From Takakia lepidozioides (taxonomy: Eukaryota > Streptophyta > Takakiopsida > Takakiales > Takakiaceae), in contig CM060734.1 of the NCBI GenBank assembly GCA_030704615.1, forward strand, positions 60,282,042-60,346,041: 64,000 bases of DNA, read 5' to 3'. Both the position numbers and the translations under genes were made by a program. This document shows, piece by piece, positions 11,850 through 21,456 of this stretch. Position 1 is the stretch's first letter. The number at the start of each line of letters is the position of its first letter. The notes below the pieces were generated by a model that was given only the letters and a program-made list of their open reading frames with translations, made no database searches and had not been told where the DNA came from.

Positions 11850-13553
11850 CCTATGGCAGATCGGGTCCGGCTGCAACCATGTCTGATTGCACAAACTTGT
11901 GTCGCTCCTGCTCCTCTGCTCCAGTACACAGGCAACCACGAGCGGGGGTTCATTAGCCATTACAAGTTTGTTCTGCTTCAAGGAGATGCAGTCATTCGCA
12001 ATGAGACAAACCCCAACCGTCTCAAGCTTTCGAGTGAGAGAACTATCAGACCTACCTTGTTTTCTTTAGTGTTCAGTGAGCGGGAGATAGGGAGTATTGC
12101 TTTGTTTCGACCTGGTAGAAAGAGGAGGACCGGGCACGAGGTGCAGGCCAAAGACGCGGAGGTCAGGGTGTTGACCAAGGCATGGCCAACCTTTTTCAGC
12201 AGCTAGAGCAGAGGCTCGTTGCCATGGCTTACAGCTCAGGCGTGTACCCAGACTCCCAGGCGGGATGGGTCACCTCCTGCTCTCTGAGGGAGGAGATTGG
12301 GGAGGCATGGATTCATGTGCGGGAGCAGCGCTACCACTAGAGCAGGTGGAGTTTGCTGCAGCCCGTGACCCGAGGCGCAATCACGAGTTCCTGAGCCACG
12401 AGGTGCAGAGGTGGAATTGGATCCACAGTGTGGGGAGGCAAGCCGTCAGGCGAGGCTTCCTCAGTCATTCACATTGCGGAGACTGTGTCGACGCCATCCC
12501 AATGGCAACCTAGTTCTCTCGCCGACTGTTACCCGAGGTGGAGGTTACTATGTATTGGGGAGACTACATCAAACACTGCACCCTGACACCCCTGCTACTA
12601 ATGCTAGTGCATCTGGTGTGTTATTGGGGGCAGCCACCTTTGTGTGTCAAGCCCACTGTTCTTGGCAACCATGATTGTGAAACCCCGGGGTAAGACCAGC
12701 TGCAGTGTTCAGACAGTAGCAACACTTCACGAGAGTGGGGAGGTCACTTCATCTCTTCTGCGGGAGTTAGTGGAAGGTGTAGTGGCAGAAAGATCCTCGG
12801 ATTTGGGTCAAAGACTGCCACGGCGACGGCTTGCGCCCTGGCAAGCTGAGCTGCCAGATTGACGGCGCTGCACTATGCCAAGCCTTTGAGCGCGCCATGG
12901 TGACACCATGGAGTGTGTCTGTTAGACAACCAGGGAGGCATTTTTTCATTGATTGGACCGGCAGGCAAGAGGTAACCGGGCTCCTTCGGGTCTTGTTTGG
13001 ACCTCGGGAGCTCAGCATTGATGTTGGGCGAGCTGCTATCACAGGTTTGGGGGCCTCATGAAGGCGGATATAGGAGCTTGTCCTTTCCAGATACGACATC
13101 TTTGGGATGATCAGAGCAGTCTCGGGGCATTACGACTGCGTTTGTTTGGCCATCAGACTGGCAGCCGGATCATCCTAGAGATGGCGAAGAGTGAGCGAGC
13201 CAGGTCATTGTGACAAGACGCGGTCCTCTTATACGATGTCCTCGTTGGTGGGGCATGTTATACCCATGGGCTTCACCCTGGGACTTTGGGAGGAGTCCAT
13301 TCTATCAAAGGCCTGGATGCAGTCAGGGAATGGTCATCGTGCACAGCCCCTGTTAACATTCATTGGGGGTATTGCGGCGACCCAGCGGGGCAGAATGCCA
13401 ACACTAGCCTTTTACAGCTGGTCAGTTAGTTGCCTGAGTTGCTGGAATGCATGCCCATCAGAGGATGTGCCCACCTCCGCAAGCAGGATGACAATGCAAT
13501 GTTCCGGTGGAGTTGTCCTGCCATGGTTGTGCTCACACGCGATTGTGGGGTAA
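11850..13553 (+). pseudogene. 'Copy 0': degenerate plus-strand fragment of the methyltransferase-gypsy family
   Basis: This fragment matches, on the opposite strand, the 5' ORF of copy 2 (FSLVFSEREIG at about 12058-12090), then the coiled-coil start MANLFQQLEQRL (12181) and the protease region of copies 1 and 2 (FERAMVTP, GRAAITGLG). The protease active-site triplet DSG is lost in this copy. The main gag part is missing between the 5' ORF and MANLFQQ, which implies an internal deletion. The fragment stops just before the methyltransferase, at 13553, where the 3' LTR of copy 1 begins, so copy 1 appears to have inserted into copy 0. Confidence 0.75.
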
Positions 13554-14259
13554 TGTCGTGCGCATACATATCGCTACACAACTACATCGCTGTCCAAAAC
13601 CACAACACACATGTGCACACCACACACTAGTATATACCACTAGTCTACCACTAGTCCAGCCACTAGTCCAACCACTAGGCTACAACTAGTCAGTCACTAG
13701 GCTGCCACTACGCTGCCCACTATGGCAGTCACTAGTCCACACAATGATAAAGAAGAAGAATACAAGCACAAGCTCATGCGAGCTCACAAAGCTGAAGCAT
13801 AAACTCATGCATATATAACTCATCACTCAAATACAAGTCAAGCCAAGTGCACCCCACGCCATGGGGAATCCACACTACGGCGCCATAGCTAGGCGCGGTG
13901 AGGCTCAACTCGAGAAAGATGAGCCTCCCGCTTTGCCGTGAAGATAACCACTCCAGGGCCTAAATCTGCCTTGACCCCTGGATTGACACTTGGGCCAATC
14001 CCAAATGTCAATATGTAAAAGCTAGCTATTTCCTAGCTAGTTTCACACTAGTGGTAAAATAACTTGACAGCTGTCGTGCGCATACATATCGCTACACAAC
14101 TACATCGCTGTCCAAAACCACACAACACATGTGCACACCACACACTAGTATACCACTAGTCTACCACTAGTCCAGCCACTAGTCCAACCACTAGGCTACA
14201 ACTAGTCAGTCACTAGGCTGCCACTACGCTGCCCACTATGGCAGTCACTAGTCCACACA
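13554..14259 (-). repeat. 3' LTR of copy 1 with internal repeat-core-repeat structure
   Basis: Read on the minus strand, the purine tract AGGGGGGCGAT (polypurine tract, about 14260-14272) is followed by TGTGTGG, and the unit ends in GCGCACGACA, so a TG...CA LTR of 706 bp fits. Inside are two near-identical direct repeats, R1 (13554-13743) and R2 (14072-14259), flanking a core (13745-14069) that itself begins TGAT and ends TTGACA. R is rich in CACTAGTC-like steps. The core is related to units at 34943, 41544 and 57536. Confidence 0.65.
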
Positions 14260-14519
14260 ATCGCCCCCCTAGCTGGTGCTTAGGTCCCTCTAAGTCCAGG
14301 TAGCCACAAGATGTGATAGTGACCATAGCCTCACTAAGTCCTCCACCACTATCCCTACTACACTCAAACTCGATAGATCAAGAGGCCGGGTGCAAGAGTT
14401 GCCCCATCGTTAGTCGCCGTCTTGCAACCTGTGAACTTGAGCTTGGGATCTCATGTATTGACTCCTATGAGCTTGGCCTCCCATGTCTTGTTAGCTGCCT
14501 CCAGTCATGTCCACTGCCA

Positions 14520-14665
14520 CTATCCCAAGCAGTGTGGACACAACCAATCTCCGTCAGGAACCTTCTCAAGAGGTGGTGTCAAGCATCCCATATGCCAACC
14601 CCTTGAGCATCGATCACACACCAGCATGGTGGCTGCCCCTTTGGCAGACCCACAGAGCATGCACC
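14520..14665 (-). pseudogene. PHD finger at the C-terminus of the integrase (copy 1)
   Basis: A complete C4HC3 zinc finger is seen: CMLCG, CDRCSRGWHMGC, then WLCPHC at the end. This is the PHD signature; PHD fingers commonly read histone H3 tails. It follows the integrase in place of the chromodomain common in plant gypsy chromoviruses. In copy 1 a 2-bp excess near 14705, relative to copy 2, puts it out of frame with the integrase; in copy 2 the two are fused in one frame. Targeting of integration to specific chromatin is an inference from analogy with chromodomains. Confidence 0.85.
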
Positions 14666-15857
14666 TCAAACCTGCAGGTACCACTGCCAAGTTTGGGTCA
14701 ACTCTCTGCCATCGACATTGGGAAGGTGACATGGCGCACAATTACGCACATGGTCCTTCCAAGTCATGCCATCCCGACCCTCCAAGATCAGGACCCCTGA
14801 GGGCAACACCTCTCGAACCCTCAGAATAACACGCCCTGCAGTAACATCCAGAGTCGTAGGAGCAGTCTGCTGCAAATAAACATAGTCACCAGGGCTAAAC
14901 CTCCGAACCCCAGGACGATATCCTCCACCACGTATAGTGGCATACCTCAACGTATCACGGTGCTGTGCAATGGCAAGGTTCTCAAAAGCCATGGGCATGA
15001 CTTTCTTGAACAACTCTGCACGCTGATCACATGCACGTACCCACACGTCCGGATCGTCAAGGTTAAGGACTTGAGCAGTGTCCCTACGAATGGCTGCAGG
15101 CAAATCCGGCTCTCGGCCAAAGAGAAGGAAATATGGTGAGAAGGAGGCAAGTGATGCTTGTTTGCTGAACCTGTAGCCCATGGCTAACCAAGGAACCTGA
15201 AGATCCCAATCTCCTAGGTGTCCCTTCTGCAAGCCATACTTGCGCAAACCCCTCTTCACCGTCTGAACAACTCTCTCTGCTAAGCCATCGGCCTCAGGAT
15301 GATCCCGAGAAGTGGTGCGGTGGTCTATCAAGGCTTTATCACACAAAAGCCTGAAACTCCCCCAAGAACTCTCTCCCTTGGTCCGTGAGTACCTCAGCTG
15401 GAGCACCAAATCGGCTAAGCACACGATCCAAGAATGCATACGCAGCCCCCTCACTAGCCTTGTCAGGCAATGGAACCAACTCAATCCACTTGGAGAAGTG
15501 CTCCACCATCACCAACACATATCTGTGGTGGCGCATAGTCAGTGGCAACGGTCCTGCGAAGTCAAGACTCCACCTGTAGCCCAATCCCATGATTGGTAAA
15601 GGATGCAACTGTGGTGTAGGGGCGTTGAATGAAGCACGCACCCTGTCACACACCATGCACCTAGCCACAAACTGTTGCACCTCTGTATGCATACCACGCC
15701 ACCAATACTGCCCCTGCAGTAAACTGTGAGTGCGTCGCACTCCAAAATGCCCCAACTCCTCATGGGCATGCCGCACTAACCGTGCACGCTGTGTGGGTGA
15801 GGCACAATCCTCACCCGACCATCCTCCCACACTCGAAGTAGGTGTATCCCCTCCCAC
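14666..15857 (-). pseudogene. Integrase of copy 1
   Basis: The zinc-binding HHCC region (LVRHAHEELGHFG, CMVCDRVRASF) is followed by the catalytic core: first Asp in YRWSLDFAGPLP, second in LTDQGREF, Glu in DHPEADGLAERVVQ. A C-terminal part with RRFSPGDYVYLQQ and a motif WKDHVRNCAPCHLPN follows, then the PHD finger. One frameshift near 15400 splits the core. The product would insert the cDNA into nuclear DNA. Confidence 0.9.
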
Positions 15858-17453
15858 TTGAACCTCTTGGCTCGTTGCAGGATCCGATCCGATCCCTCTC
15901 CCTGGCAGTCACAATGGCTGCCGTGTCTCCCGTGCGGAGGTAGTCCAACACAGCCGAATCCTCATGTATATCTCTGGCACCACCTAGCTCATCACTAGCC
16001 TCAGGGTCCTCAGACACTCCGTCTACAGTCATCCCTGTTGTAGGTCCAATCTGACCTCCCCCATGCCAAGATACACAAAAATGCAGATGCGTGCCATCCC
16101 GGCACCATCTCCTCGTCCGTCTCACCATGCCACCGAGCTCCAGTGTCATCCTGCTGGCTCATGCATGGATTGCGACTCAATCCATCCGCATCCCGATTGA
16201 CCAAACCCGGTCGATGCACAACCTGAAAGTCATACTCCTGGAGTATAAGTGCCCACCGTGCAAGCTTCCCCGTAAGCTTGTCTGACTCCATCAACCACTT
16301 GAGTGGCTGGTGATCCGTGACAAGGGTGAAAAGATTGCCGTATAGATAGCACCTGAAGTGTGCCACGGCCCACACTGCAGCTAAGCACTCTCCCTCATAT
16401 GAGCTGTACTTAGCCTCTGCAGCGTTGTTCGAGCGGCTAGCGTAAGCCACTACGAACTCTCTTCCCTCATCATCCACCTGTGTGAGCACCGCTCCAAGCC
16501 CCAGCATGCTCCAATCCGTATGCAGCTGAAAGGGACGCCCCCTGATAGGTCGTCTCAGATAGGCGCCGAGGTCAACCTCGCCTTGAGCTCTTGAAAAGCT
16601 CGTTCCTGCTCATCTTCCCACTGCCACTCCTGGTCCACCTTGGTCAGCTTGGTTAGAGCCTTTGCAATGGTACTAAATCCCTTGACAAACCGTCTATAAT
16701 AGTTTGCCAACCCCATGAAAGCTCGAACTCGGCTCACATCCGTGGGGCGTGGAATTTGTGCAATGGCCTCTACCTTAGTCTGCTGTACCCCCATCCTCCA
16801 GGATATATCATGTGACCCAGATACTCAATCTGGTTGTGGAAAAACTCACTTCCCCGGATGCAACTTCAATCCGTGCGCTCTCAAGCGCTCCAATACCACC
16901 TGAAGGTGTCTCTCATGCTCCTCCATCGTAACACTAAAGATGATGATGTCATCTATGTAGCACCGAGCAAAGTCCACCCCTGCTAGAATCCTATCCATGA
17001 CTCTCTGAAACTCTGCAGGAGCATTCTTAAGCCCAAATGGTAAGAACCGCCACTGATATAGGCAATCCTTGCCGTGCTCATTGATCCCCCAGAATGCGTC
17101 TTCTGCTTGTCCGCCTCCTTGATTGGCAACTGGTGATATCCGGATCGTAAATCCAAAGTGCTAAAGGCCTTAGCATGCCCGATGGCATCAAAGATCTCCT
17201 CTGGTGTTGGCATGGCATACTTATCGGACTTGGTCTGACGATTTACAGGCCGGTAATCACCGCACATACGTCTCTCCGTCCAATTGCCATAGACATCCTT
17301 CTTGGCTGGCATCACTGTGGCTGAAGCATACTCTCCACCAGAGAGCTCCACCAAACCTGCCTCCCAGAGATCTTGAGTCCTCATCTGAATCAAAGACCTC
17401 TCCATGTCACTGTATCTATAGGGTCTCCGAAAGATTGGCGTGTCAGTGGCCAA
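15858..17453 (-). pseudogene. Reverse transcriptase and RNase H of copy 1
   Basis: RT fingers begin with PIFRRPYRYSDMER, then VMPAKKD, RMCGDYRPVNRQT, STLDLRSGYHQLPI (first catalytic Asp), FGLKNAPAEFQR and the catalytic CYIDDIII at 16948-16959. The thumb/connection (RVRAFMGLANYYRRFV) is near 16700. RNase H carries LGAVLTQ, YEGECLAAVWAV and TDHQPLKWLM and ends near 16150 (ADGLSRNP). A frameshift lies just after KQKTH (about 17095) and others lie near 16800 and 16520. This is the replicative core. Confidence 0.9.
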
Positions 17454-17773
17454 CTCATATACGGATCTCTTGACCCTTCAGTGCTCCCAAGTCCTTCAAA
17501 CTGAAGGCAAAGCAATTCCTGTAAGCCCTCAGGAACCGCCGTATACGTCGTCTCTCTCCTCCGGTGACAATGGGTCCAATGTCAGGCTCCCAATTGTCCT
17601 CCGTAACTACAACCTTAAGTCCAGTGGGCTTAGAGGTAGAGGAGCGTCGTCCGTGGTTGCTATGCGCAACCTCTTGAGCAGTACTCCCTGCCTGCTCAGT
17701 CAATGACAAGGCCTCATCCTGCCCCATCATCTCATCCTTGAGGACCTCCTCAACCCGAGAAGAATCCCCAACC

Positions 17774-18945
17774 TCATCCATCACAGCCGCCTGCTGGCTG
17801 CAACTCCCTCTGAACCTCGAGCACCTCCCACGTGTGCCATGGATGCATGCACCCCGTGGTCCTCACATGCTCGCCCCCACTCACTGCCTGTACCGTCTCG
17901 GTAGGCAGAGAGACCATTGAGGGAAGTGTATTCCGCACTCTGCGTTGCTCAGCCAGAGCCAAGCTGATAATCCAGGTCAAGCAATTGAGATCCATTGCTT
18001 GCCCCAACACTTGACGACGTGATGCCTCAGAAAGAGACGACACCGCCGTGGTACCAGTGGTAAAACCCATTGCCCGCTCACGCTCGTCAGCATTAGGCTC
18101 CACTAACTGCTGCAACTGAGCATCCCACAGGAGGCCAGGTCCACTATCCCGGAAAGCATGCGATCCTGGGAAGCTGAGCAGTGTAGGTAATGCTGCTCGT
18201 GGTTGACCCACCTTGTTGACCACTGCCAAAGGCGAACGGTCATCGTGTCTCACACGTTGAGACTGCCTCCCTGTGTCCAGAATGTTATCCACTGTGAGAT
18301 GTGCTGGCCGCTGCACCCCATCAAATGCACGCTTGAGCAGTGCGGGTGGCATCATGTTAGTCCACCATAGCCGTGGACGATGAGCCCGTGACCCCACTGT
18401 AGCTGCATCTAGCAACACTGCTGACCCAAGCCACGACCGGACTTGATGCACACTGGCCATCACCCTGGCCCGAGAATCGCCCATCAGTGCACATTCTCCA
18501 AGATGTATGCTGGAGATACAGCTTGATGAAGCTGCAAGTGGCGCAAAACCCGCACCATCTCCCAAAACAGACCCGACCTCGAGTCTCGCAATCCATTGCC
18601 ATGCCCGGCTGATGAATGCCCTTGGCAGGGCCAACCTGCCACTACCAGATCAATGGAGCCAACCCGCTCCAAATCCTGCGCCCCCAGCAACGAAATGTCT
18701 GCTGGCAAGGCCTGCTGATATCCACGAATTGCAGACACCGACAACAACTCAGGGTACCGCTGCACCAACTGAGCAACATGGCGAAGTGAAACGCGTCGTG
18801 CAGTCTCATCCCTCTCCACATACAGGTAACGCCGAACTCGTACACCTGCCTGTAACACAGCAGCCAATCCGGTGCTGATCCCGCCAAACAAGTCCAGAAG
18901 ACAAATGCCTTCATCCGGAGACTGCCACACAATAGGTGTGGTGTC
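17774..18945 (-). pseudogene. Cytosine-5 DNA methyltransferase domain within the gypsy polyprotein (copy 1)
   Basis: About 315 residues show the C5 methyltransferase motifs in order: motif I LLDLFGGISTGLAA (SAM binding, about 18870-18910), motif II-like YLYVERDETA, IDLVVAGWPCQGHSSAG (motif IV, catalytic Cys at 18625-18627), SGLFWEMVRVL, ILENV (motif VI, 18490-18498), VGSRAHRPRLWW (motif VIII-like, near 18375) and ERAMGF...RRQVLGQAMD (motifs IX-X). The overall layout recalls Dnmt3 or bacterial/phage m5C enzymes rather than DNMT1 or CMT, and no chromodomain or BAH domain is seen. It sits between protease and RT, without its own start. A one-base shift directly after ENV splits it into two frames. 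All catalytic motifs persist, so decay is recent. The product might methylate the element's own DNA (inference). Confidence 0.9.
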
Positions 18946-19268
18946 CAATGGAGACAATTGAGGTGGTCCTGGTGCAATCCCCACACTCTCCTCCTCTCCT
19001 GACGGTACAAAAGCCTCCACCCAGGCTTGTTGCACCCGTCGATCAGCATCCCGCTGCAAATCCTTGCTCGTGCCCCACAATGGAGTCTGAGCAACCATGG
19101 TAGGCAACTCCGCCATACCATACATGTCATCCTGCTCTCCCCGAGGTGGTACATCCTCTGAATGAGCATTGCCCTCAAGCAACTCTCTAGGCCAACTCAC
19201 TGCCGCGGTGAATGCTGCTAGTGTCGGCATCTTGCCTCGCTGGGCAACCGCAACTCCTCCTATGAACG

Positions 19269-20063
19269 TCACAGGGAGCTGCACACGCCGGCCCTCCCCT
19301 GACTGCCATGCAGGCCTATAGGAAGCTGACTCCTCCCAAAAATCCAGGGTGAAGCCCATGGGGTACAACACTGCCCCCCAACCAGGACATCGTATGAGAC
19401 TGCGTCTGTCACAATGGCCTTGGCTCGCATCACTGAGCCATCTGTAGGGTGATCCGGCCGTAGTCTGATAGCCAACTCACGCCGCCGTGTCATGCCCCGA
19501 GCCTGCTCCGATCCTCCCAGAGACGTCTGTATCTGGAAAGGACAAGGCTCCATATCCGCCTCCGTGAGGCCCAAGCCTGCAATAGCAGCTCTGCCCAGCA
19601 TCAATGGCTGAGCTCCCGAGTCCAACAAGACCCGCAGTGGCCGGTACCTCTTCTTGCCTGCCGGTCCACTCAAACAGAAAATGCCATCCTGGTTGTCTAA
19701 CATGACAACTCCAGGTGTCACCATGGCGCGCTCAATGGCTGGCCTAGCTGGCAGCTCCATCAACCTGGCAGCTGCAGCTTGCCATGGCGCCGCCGTGGCA
19801 GTCTTGACCCTCAAATCCGAGGATCCCTCCGGCACTACACCTCCCACTATCTCCGCAGAAGATGAAGTAACCTCCCCACTCTCACAGAGTGTAGCTGCCA
19901 GCCTGAACACCTCAGCTGGTCTTACCCCCGGCGTCGCAATCATGGTAGCCGAGAACAATGGAGCCTGGCACACAGATGTGGCCGCTCCTAGCAGCACACT
20001 AGCTGCCGTAGCCTTGGCAACACTAGGTAGTGGTGCTACCCGTGTAGCTCTCCCCAATGGCAT
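19269..20063 (-). pseudogene. Aspartic protease region of copy 1
   Basis: A retroviral-type protease motif LLDSGAQPLMLGRAAIAGLG is present with the active-site Asp-Ser-Gly intact. Upstream is a Ser/Ala/Val-rich linker; downstream is the conserved VSYDVLVGG, after which a frameshift (near 19380) shifts into the frame of the methyltransferase linker. Copy 2 keeps the downstream frame (AVLYPMGFTLDFW), which shows what was interrupted here. Role: processing of the polyprotein. Confidence 0.85.
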
Positions 20064-20956
20064 AGTAACCTCCGCCTCGGTAACAGTCGGCGAGAACTAG
20101 GTGCCATGGATGGCGTCGACACTGTCTCCGCCAATGTGAATGACTGAGGAAGCCTAGCCTGACGGCTTGCCTCCCCACGCTGTGGATCCAACTCCACCTC
20201 TGCACCTCGTGGCTCAGGAACTCGTGCTGCTCCTCGAGTCACGGCTGCAGCAGACTCCACCTGCACTAGTGGTAGTGCTGCTCCACACATGAATCCCATG
20301 CCTCCCATATCTCCTCCCTCAGGAGCAGGAGGTGGACCATCCGGCCTTAGAGCCGGTACCACCTGAGCTGTAGCCATGGCAGCGAGCCTCTGCTCTAGCT
20401 GCTGAAGCCGGTTGGCCATGCCTTGGTCAACACCCTGACCTCCGCGTCCTTGGCCACGTTGAGCTTGCCCTTGGCCTCACCTCGTGGCTGGCCACCTCGT
20501 CCTCTCTGGGCTGCTCCACCTCGCCCCGGCCACCATTGTTCCCTTGGAACTGGCCTGGGCGCAACTCAGGATGCAAACCATAACACGGGCCTCTCCATGC
20601 CCGTTCTTGCCACAATGCCCACCTGCAACTGTGCAGGCTGTGCATGTGCCGGCCCTTTGCCTCCCTCTGGCAATCCTTCTTGACATGGGGTCCTCCACAT
20701 GTCCAGCACACCACATCCGCCCGTTGTTGGCCAGCAAATGAAGGGAGAGACCCCTGCATCTGAGGTCCTCTCTGCCCTTCCCTGAGCTTCACCTGAGCCC
20801 CCTTGTTGCCTTGAGCACGTTGAGGTAGTGGTTGGCTAGGAGCACCACTACCCCGTGGTGTCTCCTTAGCAAATCCCACCATGACCACTCGTTCCTCCAC
20901 CATGTTGAGCTCTATCCGCTCTGCCAGCAAAAACACATTTGCTAAGGTGGGTTGGG
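20036..20956 (-). pseudogene. Gag C-terminal part with zinc knuckles, copy 1
   Basis: From the gap leftwards: FLLAERIELNMVEERV (end of a gag capsid-like region), basic/Gln-rich stretch, zinc knuckle CWTCGGPHVKKDC and the degraded second knuckle, then an RGG-like glycine-arginine stretch and the short coiled coil MANRLQQLEQRLAAM (20419). Frameshifts lie around 20600. The matching part of copy 2 has two clean knuckles. Nucleic-acid binding by such knuckles is a family property. Confidence 0.8.
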
Positions 20957-21456
20957 NNNNNNNNNNNNNNNNNNNNNNNNNNNNNNNNNNNNNNNNNNNN
21001 NNNNNNNNNNNNNNNNNNNNNNNNNNNNNNNNNNNNNNNNNNNNNNNNNNNNNNNNNNNNNNNNNNNNNNNNNNNNNNNNNNNNNNNNNNNNNNNNNNNN
21101 NNNNNNNNNNNNNNNNNNNNNNNNNNNNNNNNNNNNNNNNNNNNNNNNNNNNNNNNNNNNNNNNNNNNNNNNNNNNNNNNNNNNNNNNNNNNNNNNNNNN
21201 NNNNNNNNNNNNNNNNNNNNNNNNNNNNNNNNNNNNNNNNNNNNNNNNNNNNNNNNNNNNNNNNNNNNNNNNNNNNNNNNNNNNNNNNNNNNNNNNNNNN
21301 NNNNNNNNNNNNNNNNNNNNNNNNNNNNNNNNNNNNNNNNNNNNNNNNNNNNNNNNNNNNNNNNNNNNNNNNNNNNNNNNNNNNNNNNNNNNNNNNNNNN
21401 NNNNNNNNNNNNNNNNNNNNNNNNNNNNNNNNNNNNNNNNNNNNNNNNNNNNNNNN
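20957..21456. other. Assembly gap (500 N)
   Basis: Exactly 500 undetermined bases. The left side ends inside gag of copy 1; the right side begins inside family B sequence with no transition. A round number indicates a placeholder rather than a measured length. Any reading frame across it is meaningless. Confidence 0.99.

Larger units (their letters stand above)
13554..20956 (-). mobile_element. Copy 1: Ty3/gypsy retrotransposon carrying a DNA methyltransferase and PHD finger
   Basis: Reading leftwards from the N gap: gag C-terminus with zinc knuckles, coiled-coil linker, aspartic protease, cytosine-5 methyltransferase, reverse transcriptase, RNase H, integrase, PHD finger, polypurine tract, 3' LTR. 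RT-RNaseH-integrase order makes it Ty3/gypsy. The 5' LTR and gag N-terminus fall in or beyond the 500-N gap. Frameshifts in protease, methyltransferase, RT, integrase tail and elsewhere mean this copy cannot make an intact polyprotein as assembled. Confidence 0.9.

Noticed and set aside
1-20956. Functional link between the DMAP1 homologue SWC4 and the retrotransposon methyltransferase
   Set aside because: DMAP1 is named for binding DNMT1 in animals, but the neighbourhood here arose through random TE insertion; nothing in the sequence supports a link.
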